NCBI GenBank assembly: GCA_944321125.1
Contig: CALUKD010000008.1
Coordinates: forward strand, 62,001 to 126,000
Direction: 5' to 3'
Length of the DNA stretch: 64,000 nucleotides
Source of the DNA: Candidatus Butyricimonas faecavium
GTDB lineage: Bacteria > Bacteroidota > Bacteroidia > Bacteroidales > Marinifilaceae
Shown here: one piece after another, positions 17,467-26,702 of the stretch
Layout of the letters: each line of letters begins with the position of its first letter
How positions within the stretch are numbered: the first letter of the stretch is position 1
Notes under the pieces: model-generated
Databases searched by the model: none
Seen by the model: the letters and a program-made list of their open reading frames with translations, nothing else
Told to the model about the DNA's origin: nothing
Made by a program: the position numbers and the translations under genes

Positions 17467-18642
17467 ATGAACGATAAAGAAATGTTATTCAAGATATCCT
17501 TGTTGATTTCCAAGAGTTTATCTGGGGATATCACGAAAGAGGAACAAACCGAATTAGATTCGTGGCGGGAAAAATCCGAATATAACAAGAAGTTGTTTGA
17601 GCGAATTTGTTCGGAGATGGTAATGCGGGAAAAACTTGCTCAATATAAGAGTGCGAACGTGCAGACAGCGTTTGATACATTTGTTAAAAGAAGAGAGAAA
17701 CTACATTCTGGTCAGCGCTGGATAGGAAAGTTATCCCGTTATGCGGCAATTTTTATCGTACCCGTGTTGGCTGTGGTATTTTATTATAGCCAGAGAGAGA
17801 ACGTTGAAATGGTAGAGCAACCACAGTCCGGGACAGAGATGGCAACCATCCAGAGAAATTTGCCGGTGCTGACGCTTTCTAATGGAAGGGAAATGGTTTT
17901 GTATGACCAAGAATTATTGTTGGAAGAAGAGAACGGGGTAAAGATTTCGGTGAATGAAGAGGGACGTGTACAGTATGACCGGACAGATTCCGAGGGAACG
18001 GAAATGTTATATAACACTTTAACGACGCCTTCGCAGTGTGATTTTACGTTTACTTTGGCCGATGGAACAAGAGTGTGGATGAATGCTAAATCTTCTTTAC
18101 GCTATCCGATTAATTTTCAGGGGAAAGAACGAATCGTTTATGCGGAGGGTGAAATATATCTGGAAGTGGCCCGGGATGAAAAGCATCCGTTTTTCGTGAT
18201 GCTTAATGGAATGAAGGTGGAGGTGTTGGGAACTTCCTTTAACGTGAATTCTTATGCGGATGAGGATTATGCGGAGGTGACGCTGGTGGAAGGACACGTG
18301 GCGGCTTACGTGGATGACAAGAGCTATGATTTGTTACCAAGCCGACAATTACACTGGAATAAAGAGAATGAATCCGTGGATATAAAAACCGTAAATGTAA
18401 ATGATTATATCGCTTGGAAGAAAGGACAATATGTATTTAAGGGGCGCCCCTTGGAGAAGGTCGCTAAAGTATTGGAACGTTGGTATGACGTGGAGATTAT
18501 TTTTGAAAATGAAAAGAGTAAGGAGACGGTTTACACGGGAGTAATTAATAAAGAGGAAAATTTTGATGCTTTTGTCTTGCGATTGAGAGAGACGTCATCT
18601 CTATCGTGCAGGATGGAAGGTAATAAACTATATGTCAAGTAA
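17467..18642 (+). CDS. FecR-type anti-sigma factor of uptake locus 1
   Basis: 391 residues. An N-terminal cytoplasmic sigma-binding region contains ITKEEQTELDSWREKS. One transmembrane helix follows at about residues 90-108 (AAIFIVPVLAVVFYY). The periplasmic FecR domain (LADGTRVWMNAKSSLRYPINF, then VYAEGEIYLEVARDEKHPF, VEVLGTSFNVNSY) comes next, and a C-terminal DUF4974 domain (PLEKVAKVLERWYDVEIIF). In this system the STN domain of SusC signals to the FecR periplasmic part, freeing the ECF sigma factor. The SusC gene downstream (20878) has an STN domain, consistent with that partnership. Confidence 0.92.
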   Translation: MNDKEMLFKISLLISKSLSGDITKEEQTELDSWREKSEYNKKLFERICSEMVMREKLAQYKSANVQTAFDTFVKRREKLHSGQRWIGKLSRYAAIFIVPVLAVVFYYSQRENVEMVEQPQSGTEMATIQRNLPVLTLSNGREMVLYDQELLLEEENGVKISVNEEGRVQYDRTDSEGTEMLYNTLTTPSQCDFTFTLADGTRVWMNAKSSLRYPINFQGKERIVYAEGEIYLEVARDEKHPFFVMLNGMKVEVLGTSFNVNSYADEDYAEVTLVEGHVAAYVDDKSYDLLPSRQLHWNKENESVDIKTVNVNDYIAWKKGQYVFKGRPLEKVAKVLERWYDVEIIFENEKSKETVYTGVINKEENFDAFVLRLRETSSLSCRMEGNKLYVK

Positions 18643-18665
18643 TTTTAATCGTAAAGAAAAATTGT

Positions 18666-19805
18666 ATGAAAAGAATTTTAGTATTAGGATGTTTGTTGAT
18701 GTCATTTGTCGGGCTTTTCGGGCAAAATGAAACCTCGAAAGAGACTAAAGATTGCACGATTCAAGGTGTGCTGGATGGTGTTTATAAAGGAACGAAAGTT
18801 TATTTGGTTGAAGAAGAAGAGATTAATGGTGCATCCAAGGTGATTGATAGCTGTGATGTCAGGGATAATCGTTATACGTTTGTTATAAAGAATGTGACGG
18901 TTCCACGGATGTATTTTGTAAAAAGTGGTGATCCGAATTGCTTGAGTCCGATTACTCCGGTTTGGGTAGAACCAGGCAATGTGAAAGTTAGGGCTAATTC
19001 GGATTTTTTTGTGAATTGTACTGTTACGGGAACGGTTAATAACGAAATCTTTAGTGCTTATAATGCAGAGATAAAGCATTTTGTGGATAGTATGTTGCGT
19101 TCAGCTAATATCGATCGGTTGTTGAATAGAAATCAATCAGAAAAGGAGTTAGATAGGGATTTTAAAGCTCGTACAGCTCAACATAATAGTAGGTCTTTGC
19201 ATTTGCAGTATGAATTAGTTCACAGATATAATGATCAGGCTATAGCTCCATTTATGATTTTCTGGGAAATGAAGGCAAATGTTTCCCTCGATGAGTTAAA
19301 AAAATTACGTGCGGTAGTATCTTCTAGTTTGAACGAGCATCCTTACACGAAACAATTGGATGAATATATTCGTTTAGCTGAATTTAAGGTGGGGAGTGAT
19401 ATGCCGGATTTCGAATTGCCGGATAAAGATGGAAAATCGTTTAAATTGAGTAGTTTGAGAGGTAAATACGTGTTGGTCGATTTTTGGGCTTCTTGGTGTG
19501 GCCCGTGTATGCGGGAAATGCCTAACGTGGTGAAACTGTACAAAGAGTGTAAAGGGAAGAATTTCGAAATCGTGGGTGTTTCTTTGGATCAGAAGCGGGA
19601 TGCATGGTTGAATGCAGTGGAAAAGAATAAGATGAAATGGATTCAAGTGAGTGACTTGAAGTCTTGGGCAACCGCTCCCGTGAAATTGTGTAATGTATCA
19701 GCAGTTCCTTACACGGTTTTGGTGGATCCGGATGGTAAGGTTATCGCTCTTGATCTTCGGGGTGAGGAACTGATTAAAAAAATAAAGGAAGTTTTAAAGA
19801 AATAA
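18666..19805 (+). CDS. TlpA-like thiol-disulfide oxidoreductase (locus 1, upstream copy)
   Basis: 379 residues with a cleavable signal peptide (ending near GLFGQ). The N-terminal part resembles DUF4369 (CTIQGVLDGVYKGTKVYLVEE). A helical middle follows, then a thioredoxin fold of the AhpC-TSA/TlpA type from about residue 240, with active site WCGPC (Cys278, Cys281) and the cis-proline segment AVPYTV. It probably acts in the periplasm. It lies 23 bases after FecR and before a DUF4369-like protein lacking the thioredoxin fold. Its substrate is unknown. Confidence 0.88.
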   Translation: MKRILVLGCLLMSFVGLFGQNETSKETKDCTIQGVLDGVYKGTKVYLVEEEEINGASKVIDSCDVRDNRYTFVIKNVTVPRMYFVKSGDPNCLSPITPVWVEPGNVKVRANSDFFVNCTVTGTVNNEIFSAYNAEIKHFVDSMLRSANIDRLLNRNQSEKELDRDFKARTAQHNSRSLHLQYELVHRYNDQAIAPFMIFWEMKANVSLDELKKLRAVVSSSLNEHPYTKQLDEYIRLAEFKVGSDMPDFELPDKDGKSFKLSSLRGKYVLVDFWASWCGPCMREMPNVVKLYKECKGKNFEIVGVSLDQKRDAWLNAVEKNKMKWIQVSDLKSWATAPVKLCNVSAVPYTVLVDPDGKVIALDLRGEELIKKIKEVLKK

Positions 19806-19815
19806 TGGAAATGGT

Positions 19816-20793
19816 ATGAAGTATATAGTACTAATTATTTGTTTGTGTAATTTATTTTCTTTTACGGTAAAAGCTAAGGAACGTCCGACTGTGATCACGG
19901 CTGAAATTTTCGGTTATCAGCGGGATAAAGTTCATTTTGATTTTATAGAGAAAGAGGGGATTAATATGGAGTTCCCGTATAAAGACGGTCAATTGATAGA
20001 GTTTATGGTGGAATTGGATGATATTACCACGATGATTTTGAATACGTTTATCGAGGTTTATCTTCAACCGGGGGATTCTATTCATGTAAAGGTGACTTAT
20101 AACGGGAGGAACTATGACAAGGTTGAGTTTTCCGGAACACCTGCGGCGGTAGCTGTAAATTCGAAGTTGCATGAAAAAGAAATATTGCAAAGGCAACGTA
20201 ATTATAAAACAAATATTCCGGCAATGTTGGTTACATTGGTGGATGCCAAGAAGTTTCATGAAGCAACGTTGAAAGAGTGGAAAGATGAAGTGGAGATGTT
20301 AGGGCAGGTTAAAGACCAGATAGATCCCCGGGTTTATAATATGGTGATATCTGGAATAGAGGGAACTCTTTTAACGAATTTAATGACTTATCCTTATGCG
20401 AGCGCTTCTTTTCACAAGAAGAAGTTAGAAGATTGTATGACTGCGGATTATTGGACAGCACTAGATGGTTATAAACTTCGGGATGACGAGGCATCGTTAA
20501 GAAGTAGAGCGTACCAATGTATGTTGGCTCCTTATAAAGATTACGTGCGTGCTAAAGAAGCGCGTGATGCGGGTAAGGAATATGAACCGCTTACTTCGCT
20601 TGAGGAGCAATACAAGGATTTTGTTGCTTTCTATGACGGGAGTTTGAGAGATACGGCGTTATTCGTGTTTTTGTATAACTCTGGTGCTGCTGGTGAAGAT
20701 TTTGATGTGATCGAAAAATTGGTAAAAGATTATTTGAAAAAGTATAATAAGAATAAGGAATACAAGAAAATTTTGAATCAAGTGATGCAGTAA
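19816..20793 (+). CDS. secreted DUF4369-like protein without a thioredoxin domain
   Basis: 325 residues with a Sec signal peptide (cleavage likely after TVKA). The first ~110 mature residues (ITAEIFGYQRDKVHFDF..., VYLQPGDSIHVKVTY, VEFSGTPAAVAVN) resemble the N-terminal domain of the neighbouring TlpA proteins. The rest is helical and charged. There is no CxxC motif and no thioredoxin fold, so it cannot be an oxidoreductase. It begins 10 bases after the TlpA gene, so the pair are co-expressed. It may be a binding partner or a degenerate paralogue. I do not recognise a named family with certainty. Confidence 0.65.
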   Translation: MKYIVLIICLCNLFSFTVKAKERPTVITAEIFGYQRDKVHFDFIEKEGINMEFPYKDGQLIEFMVELDDITTMILNTFIEVYLQPGDSIHVKVTYNGRNYDKVEFSGTPAAVAVNSKLHEKEILQRQRNYKTNIPAMLVTLVDAKKFHEATLKEWKDEVEMLGQVKDQIDPRVYNMVISGIEGTLLTNLMTYPYASASFHKKKLEDCMTADYWTALDGYKLRDDEASLRSRAYQCMLAPYKDYVRAKEARDAGKEYEPLTSLEEQYKDFVAFYDGSLRDTALFVFLYNSGAAGEDFDVIEKLVKDYLKKYNKNKEYKKILNQVMQ

Positions 20794-20800
20794 ATTAAAA

Positions 20801-20829
20801 GGGGAAATGTATTGCAGTACATTTTCCCC
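20801..20829 (+). promoter_or_regulatory. hairpin upstream of susC 1
   Basis: GGGGAAATGTA (20801-20811) pairs with TACATTTTCCCC (20818-20829) with one bulge; no T run follows, so a classical terminator is unlikely. It lies 49 bases before the SusC start. A similar hairpin precedes the second SusC gene (36845-36888), suggesting an mRNA-processing or partial-termination site. Confidence 0.5.
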
Positions 20830-20877
20830 ACTCTGAATTTTAATTTAATTTCTCTAAATTAAAAGCAATACAAAATT

Positions 20878-23800
20878 ATGCAAAAAAAGAAGTGTCTATG
20901 TCGAGATTTAATTATTAAATCGATTTGTTGTGTTTTTTTATATGCTTTGCTACCTGTATCGTCTGTTTTTGGACAGGAACAAGATTATAAAAAAACGAGA
21001 GTAACACTAAATGTGAAAGATATGAAATTGAATGACGTGCTTGATACTCTAGCCTCAGTGGCTAAAGTACGCTTCTTTTATAATCATTCACAAGTAGATG
21101 TCAATAAGAAAGTATCTTTTAATGTAAAGGATCGTGAGTTGGATTACGTGCTGATGCTTGCTTTGGGGGATCAGCCGGTGTCCGTGGAGTATCAGGTGAA
21201 TCGTGTCGTGGTTTTAAAGTACCAAAAACCGACACAGGGAGTGACTATTTATAAAATTAGTGGAATTGTTATTGATGCTTCCACAAAGGAACCTCTTCCC
21301 GGAGCGAGTATTATTTTGAAAGAGAATAAAGGGATGGGAGTGGTGACGGATTTTGACGGGAAGTTTTTTATAGAGGTTCCTCAAGGAACATCTGCCTTGT
21401 TGGTTTCGTTCGTCGGCTACGAAGAAGAAACGGTTAACGTGACAGGGGGAAATATGGAAAATTTGGAGATCAAGTTGACGGAGAAGACCACGGAGATTGA
21501 AGATGTGGTGGTGACGGGTATGGCACCTCGTAAGGTGGAAAGCTTTTCGGGTGGTTATGTGTCCGTGAAAGGAAGTGAATTAAAAAAGATAAGTCCGAAT
21601 AACTTGTTGAAGGCTTTGCAGGTTTTTGACCCGAGTTTTCGTATCGTGGAAAATAATAATGCCGGTTCGAATCCGAATGCCATGCCGGAATTCCGCTTGC
21701 GGGGGGATGTGCAGCTAGGAAATGGCGGGGTGGATGCTAATAGCATGGAGATGATGATGGGGGATTATTCTCAACGCCCGAATATGCCGCTTTTCGTGTT
21801 GGATGGATTTGAGACTACTTTGCAGCGGATTGTTGATTTGGATCCGGAACGTGTGGAATCCATTACTATTTTAAAGGATGCTGCTGCAACGGCAATCTAC
21901 GGTTCGAAAGCCTCTAATGGGGTCCTTGTCGTGGAAACGAAAAAACCTCTTCCGGGAGCGTTGAATATTTCGTATAGTATGAATATGGGTATTTCTGTGC
22001 CTGATTTGTCGGATTATAATTTGATGGATGCGGAAGAGAAGTTGGAATACGAACGGATGGCCGGTGTATTCAGTACGACGAGCCAGTTGAATTATTACAA
22101 CAAGTATAAAGAAGAAATTTTAAGAGGGGTTGACACGTACTGGTTGTCAGAGCCCTTGCGGACGGCCGTCACTCACCGCCATACGTTGACAATGGAAGGT
22201 GGAGATGAGGCGTTAAGATATAACTTGGGAATAAACTATTCAAGAGAACCGGGAGTGATGAAAGAATCCGGGCGTAACAGTATGGGGTTGAACCTGTCTC
22301 TTCAATATCGTCGGAAAAAATGGAATATCCAAAATCAATTAAGCCTGACGAATGTAAGAGGGGATAATTCTCCTTATGGTTCTTTTAGTCAATACACGAA
22401 ATTGAACCCGTATTACCGGAAAACAGATGAAAATGGACGTTACACGAGTCTTTTGGACCAAAAGAAATTACCGGGAGAAGGAGGAGGAACCGTGAATATC
22501 GTGAATCCGTTATATAATTTGTTGTGGAAATATAAAGATTTCACGGAGAATTTTAGTGTCGTGGATAATTTTAATATCGAGTGTGCTATCTTGGATAATC
22601 TCCGGGTGTCGGCGGGAGCTTCTATCACGAAAGGTACTTCCAGAATGGAGGTTTTTAAATCCATGAATCATACGGATTTTTTGGCAGAGCAGGATTTGAC
22701 CAGAAAAGGTTCGTATAATAAAAGTACGGGAGATAATGTTTCATGGAGCGTGAATGCTTCTGTAAATTATAACTACACGAAGGATAAGCATTTATTAAGT
22801 TTGTTTGGACGTTGGAACGTGGATGAGTCTAAAAGTAACAGTGTAAACTTGTCGGCAATGGGATTCCCGAATGATAATATGGATGACTTTTTATTTGCTT
22901 ACGAGATGGAAGACCGGGTAAGTGGAACAGAATCGACTTCTCGAACAGTCGGAATTATCGGGCAAGTTAGTTATATGTATGATATGCGTTTCTCGGTAGA
23001 CTTTAGTATTCGTGGGGATCTTTCCTCGCAATTTGGGGCGAACACGGGAATGGCACCTTTTTGGGCTGCCGGGGCTCGTTGGAACTTACATCGGGAAAAA
23101 TGGTTGCAAAACACGATTATTTCAAACTTGGTGTTACGCGGGTCTTATGGTGTCACGGGGTCACAAAGTTATTCTCCTTACCAGGCGAAAGAGACTTACT
23201 CGTACGATGATTTGTTGTTCCCCTATCCGTCTTCGGATATATTGGGAGCGCAGTTAAAGGGTATGGGTAATCCGGATTTGGGATGGTCTACGACAGAGAA
23301 TCGTAGTTTAGCTGTAGAGATAGGATTATGGAATAGTCGGGTAAATGCGTCTTTTTCATACTATAATAATTACACGGATGAGTTGTTGTTAGATTATAAT
23401 ATGGCTCCTTCTACCGGGTTCGCCACTAAAACAATGAATGTTGGAGCTGTGGAAAATGAGGGATATGATATTTCATTAAGTGTGATGCCTATTCAGGATT
23501 ACGAGAGACAGATTCAATGGAGTGTTTCAATGAATGGTTCGCATAACCGTAACGTGATCAAGAAGATTTCGAACGAAATGAAGGCTATGAACCAGAAAAA
23601 TTTGGAGAAAAAGAATGGAAGTCCGGAGGCCATTTACGAGGAAGGGAAATCTACCACCCAGTTGTTTGTGGTTCCTTCTTTGGGAATTGACCCGGCCACG
23701 GGGCAAGAGGTGTTCTTAAACCGTAATGGAGAGAAAACTTATATTTGGGATCCGCTGGATAAAGTGGCAATAGGTGATACGGAACCGAAATTGAGAGGGG

Positions 23801-24249
23801 CTGTTTCTTCGGCGTTTACGTATAAAAATTGGAGTGTTTCTCTGGCTTGTTCATACGAGTTCGGAGGATGGTGGTATAACCAGACGTTAGTTGATAAAAT
23901 TGAAAATTCAAGTGCGGCTTATAATTTGGATCGTCGGGCGTTATCACATCGTTGGAGTGAGAATAACCGGGATGCACGTTATAAAGCGATAAAGATGACG
24001 AACCAGGATACGGGAATGAGCAGTCGTTTTGCGCAGAAACGGAATGAGTTTTCGTTTACGTCTTTGGCAGTCGGTTATCGTTTTGATCCGAAGAATTTTA
24101 AATTCTTGCAAGCGTGTCGAATTGCCAGTGTGTCGTTGAATGCAACGATGGAAGAACTGGGTAGAATCTCATCCATTAGAACAGAACGAGGATTGGATTA
24201 CCCGTTTGCTAGAACGTTCAGCGTGTCATTGTCGGTATTGTTTAATTAA
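20878..24249 (+). CDS. SusC/RagA-type TonB-dependent transporter with STN domain (locus 1)
   Basis: 1123 residues. A signal peptide (ending VFGQ) is followed by an STN domain (about 40-110: VTLNVKDMKLNDVLDTLASVAKVRFFYN), a carboxypeptidase-regulatory-like domain (ISGIVIDASTKEPLPGASIILK), the TonB/plug entry (EDVVVTGMAPRKVESFSGG, then FVLDGFETTLQRIVDLDPERVESITILKDAAATAIYGSKASNGV in pieces) and a 22-strand beta barrel ending in SVSLSVLFN. The transporter imports a ligand captured by the SusD protein and signals through the STN domain to FecR. The ligand is unknown; it is paralogous to the SusC at 36927. Confidence 0.95.
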   Translation: MQKKKCLCRDLIIKSICCVFLYALLPVSSVFGQEQDYKKTRVTLNVKDMKLNDVLDTLASVAKVRFFYNHSQVDVNKKVSFNVKDRELDYVLMLALGDQPVSVEYQVNRVVVLKYQKPTQGVTIYKISGIVIDASTKEPLPGASIILKENKGMGVVTDFDGKFFIEVPQGTSALLVSFVGYEEETVNVTGGNMENLEIKLTEKTTEIEDVVVTGMAPRKVESFSGGYVSVKGSELKKISPNNLLKALQVFDPSFRIVENNNAGSNPNAMPEFRLRGDVQLGNGGVDANSMEMMMGDYSQRPNMPLFVLDGFETTLQRIVDLDPERVESITILKDAAATAIYGSKASNGVLVVETKKPLPGALNISYSMNMGISVPDLSDYNLMDAEEKLEYERMAGVFSTTSQLNYYNKYKEEILRGVDTYWLSEPLRTAVTHRHTLTMEGGDEALRYNLGINYSREPGVMKESGRNSMGLNLSLQYRRKKWNIQNQLSLTNVRGDNSPYGSFSQYTKLNPYYRKTDENGRYTSLLDQKKLPGEGGGTVNIVNPLYNLLWKYKDFTENFSVVDNFNIECAILDNLRVSAGASITKGTSRMEVFKSMNHTDFLAEQDLTRKGSYNKSTGDNVSWSVNASVNYNYTKDKHLLSLFGRWNVDESKSNSVNLSAMGFPNDNMDDFLFAYEMEDRVSGTESTSRTVGIIGQVSYMYDMRFSVDFSIRGDLSSQFGANTGMAPFWAAGARWNLHREKWLQNTIISNLVLRGSYGVTGSQSYSPYQAKETYSYDDLLFPYPSSDILGAQLKGMGNPDLGWSTTENRSLAVEIGLWNSRVNASFSYYNNYTDELLLDYNMAPSTGFATKTMNVGAVENEGYDISLSVMPIQDYERQIQWSVSMNGSHNRNVIKKISNEMKAMNQKNLEKKNGSPEAIYEEGKSTTQLFVVPSLGIDPATGQEVFLNRNGEKTYIWDPLDKVAIGDTEPKLRGAVSSAFTYKNWSVSLACSYEFGGWWYNQTLVDKIENSSAAYNLDRRALSHRWSENNRDARYKAIKMTNQDTGMSSRFAQKRNEFSFTSLAVGYRFDPKNFKFLQACRIASVSLNATMEELGRISSIRTERGLDYPFARTFSVSLSVLFN

Positions 24250-24267
24250 AATGAGGAGGAGTACGAG

Positions 24268-25671
24268 ATGAAAAATTTATTATTATCAGCAATTTGCATC
24301 GTTTCGTTGTTCTTGTCTTCCTGTCAGAATTGGATTGATGTGAATCCGAAAACGGATATTGAGGCCGAAGAGTTCTTCACTTCGGAGGACGGGTTCAAAA
24401 GTGCGTTGACCGGGTTGTATAGCATGATGGTACTGGAAAAATCATACGGGAGGCAGATGACATTTGATTTCGTGGAGAAGTTGGTTCAACGATATGATAA
24501 TTATGCGGCGGGGTCTGTGACGGATGAGGAACGAGCAGCTATCTATAAATATGGTGAAACGACAAGTTCTAAAAATGCGATTGCCGAGATCTGGTTGAAG
24601 TTGTATAACGAGATTGCGAATATCAATAATTTCTTGCAATATCTTGAATCGAACGGGGATGTGATCGTGACAGAGGGGTATCGTGATTTGATGAAGGGGG
24701 AGGCGCTAGGGTTACGTGCATTCCACTATTTTGATTTGTTGCGTTTGTGGGGACCGATTTATTCTCAAGATTCGACAAAAGCGTGTATTCCTTACCGGGA
24801 GAAGTTCAATTCTGAGAGCGCACCGTTGATGGCGGCTAACGAAGTGATGAAGCGTATTGTTGCCGATTTGAAGGCTGCTGAAGAGTTATTGAAGAATGAT
24901 CCGTTGAATTATGATAATGTTGCGAACGAGCCTTTTGTCGGGGAGCGTAAGCATCGCATGAATAAGTATGCAGTTAAGGCTATGTTAGCCCGAGTATACT
25001 TGTATATGGGAAATAAGGCACAAGCAGCGAGTTATGCTCGGGAGGTAATTAATAATTCCGGGTTACGGCTTGTACGTGACAACAGGGAAGATGTGTCTTT
25101 GTATGGGGAGACTATTTTCGGACTTTCCATGTATAATATGGAGGAGAAGTTGTCTGCTTACTGGAAAGATGCTACCACTTTCGACACGCAGTATTATATT
25201 TCTCGAACCAATATTTCGTCCGTGTTTGAAACAAATTCGGGGATTGGGTTGAATGATATGCGTTATCGCTCGAATTATGGTTTTATTCATACTTCCGGGA
25301 ATAGTTTCCTTTGTCGCAAATATTTAGGCAGTGGACTGTATGGAGAGAAAATCCCGTTGATCCGTTTGGCTGAAATGTACTATATATTAGCTGAATCGGT
25401 AGCCTTGTCTGAATGTGGGCAGTATATTAATGCGGTGAAGAATGCCAGAGGTATTTCTCGGGCATATGATGTCGGTACGAATGTGACCGAAGAGCAACGT
25501 TTGGAGGAATTGAATAAAGAGTATCAGAAAGAGTTTTTTGCTGAAGGACAGTATTTTTACTTCCTGAAGAGGCATAACATGAAAACTTTCTACCGTTGTC
25601 CCGTGGAGAATTTTTCAGCTTACGTGTTACCGGTTCCGGATGACGAAAAAACATATGGAGAGGCTGAGTAA
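24268..25671 (+). CDS. SusD/RagB-type surface lipoprotein (locus 1)
   Basis: 467 residues with lipobox LSSCQ (Cys19) and the SusD signature NWIDVNPKTDIEAEEFFTSEDGFKSALTGLYSMM. Tetratricopeptide-like helices follow (GEALGLRAFHYFDLLRLWG, MNKYAVKAMLARVYLYMG, IRLAEMYYILAESVALSE) and a final region KEYQKEFFAEGQYFYFLKRH. SusD proteins form the lid over the SusC barrel and bind substrate at the cell surface. It starts 19 bases after the SusC gene. Confidence 0.94.
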   Translation: MKNLLLSAICIVSLFLSSCQNWIDVNPKTDIEAEEFFTSEDGFKSALTGLYSMMVLEKSYGRQMTFDFVEKLVQRYDNYAAGSVTDEERAAIYKYGETTSSKNAIAEIWLKLYNEIANINNFLQYLESNGDVIVTEGYRDLMKGEALGLRAFHYFDLLRLWGPIYSQDSTKACIPYREKFNSESAPLMAANEVMKRIVADLKAAEELLKNDPLNYDNVANEPFVGERKHRMNKYAVKAMLARVYLYMGNKAQAASYAREVINNSGLRLVRDNREDVSLYGETIFGLSMYNMEEKLSAYWKDATTFDTQYYISRTNISSVFETNSGIGLNDMRYRSNYGFIHTSGNSFLCRKYLGSGLYGEKIPLIRLAEMYYILAESVALSECGQYINAVKNARGISRAYDVGTNVTEEQRLEELNKEYQKEFFAEGQYFYFLKRHNMKTFYRCPVENFSAYVLPVPDDEKTYGEAE

Positions 25672-25695
25672 TCATTTAAACGCAAAGTATAGAAT

Positions 25696-26664
25696 ATGAG
25701 AAATATATATGTTATTATAAGTGTTTTGTTATTCTCTTTAGCGGCGTGTCAGGAAAAGGAGATTCTCGGCTATTCGATAGAACGGGATGGCTTACAATTC
25801 GATTATGACACGAATAAAATGAGAGTGACGGTTGATTTTATGCAAGAGTATAGAACGGATACGACGTGGTATTCCGGGATCCCGGGTGAAGGTGGTTATT
25901 ACACGCAGAGACGGTATACCGGTGATTCTTTGTTGAAAAAGAAGATACAGTTGAATTTATCCATGATGGGACACGCCGTGGATTATGATCGAGAATTTCG
26001 GTTAAAGGCGGTGGTGGCAGAAGGTACGGATGAAGTGGCAAAAACTTTTTTGGAGTTTGAACCTTCGTACGTGTTTCGTGCCGGGCAACTGAGAGATACG
26101 GTAGAAGTGTACGTGTTGAATCCGGTAGCCCGTGTAAATTACACGATTGGAATTGTTTTGGATGAGGAGAATTCGGATCCTTCCTTGGAGTTGGGAGCGA
26201 AGGAGAAGAGTGAGTATCAAGTGTTATTGAGTAATCGGTATCCACAGCCGTCTCAATGGGATGCGAGTGTTGTTGGAGATTTCAGCGAGGACAAGTATGC
26301 ATTCATGGTAACCATTTTGGGAAAATTGTATGATCCTTGGGCTGATTGGAGTTCTGATATTGCTGTTTTACTTGAGGCTTTGAATGAATACAACGCTTCG
26401 CATCCCGGAGAGGAGAAAGATTTTACATTCCCGGAACCGCCGGCTCCTGTTTGGTGGAGTAATTTTGAACATATGCTCGGGGAATATTCAATGGCTAAAG
26501 ATCAATTTATGAAGGAGGCTTTAGGGTATGATTATAACTATTTCGTTTGGTGGTGGGTAGAGGACGAGAGAGGAACGAACCAACGCTTGCGGGATGCCTA
26601 TGACCAATATAACGCTGAACATCCGAATGATCCATTACCGTTTGAGCAGTTCCCTGTTATATGA
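25696..26664 (+). CDS. DUF4843 lipoprotein (locus 1)
   Basis: 322 residues with lipobox SLAACQEKE; the acidic residues after the cysteine resemble the Bacteroidetes lipoprotein surface-export signal. The body contains the DUF4843 pattern: a strand region QLNLSMMGHAVDYDREFRLK, VAEGTDEVAKTFLEFEPSYVFRAG, then DEENSDPSLELG and a C-terminal ...PSQWDASVVGDFSEDKYAFMV. Family function is unknown, but it is regularly encoded directly after SusD of this type. It is longer than the locus 2 counterpart by about 75 residues, mostly at the C terminus. Confidence 0.82.
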   Translation: MRNIYVIISVLLFSLAACQEKEILGYSIERDGLQFDYDTNKMRVTVDFMQEYRTDTTWYSGIPGEGGYYTQRRYTGDSLLKKKIQLNLSMMGHAVDYDREFRLKAVVAEGTDEVAKTFLEFEPSYVFRAGQLRDTVEVYVLNPVARVNYTIGIVLDEENSDPSLELGAKEKSEYQVLLSNRYPQPSQWDASVVGDFSEDKYAFMVTILGKLYDPWADWSSDIAVLLEALNEYNASHPGEEKDFTFPEPPAPVWWSNFEHMLGEYSMAKDQFMKEALGYDYNYFVWWWVEDERGTNQRLRDAYDQYNAEHPNDPLPFEQFPVI

Positions 26665-26702
26665 AAGAAAGATTATTCTATGGTTTATAAAATAGAAAAA
26701 CA

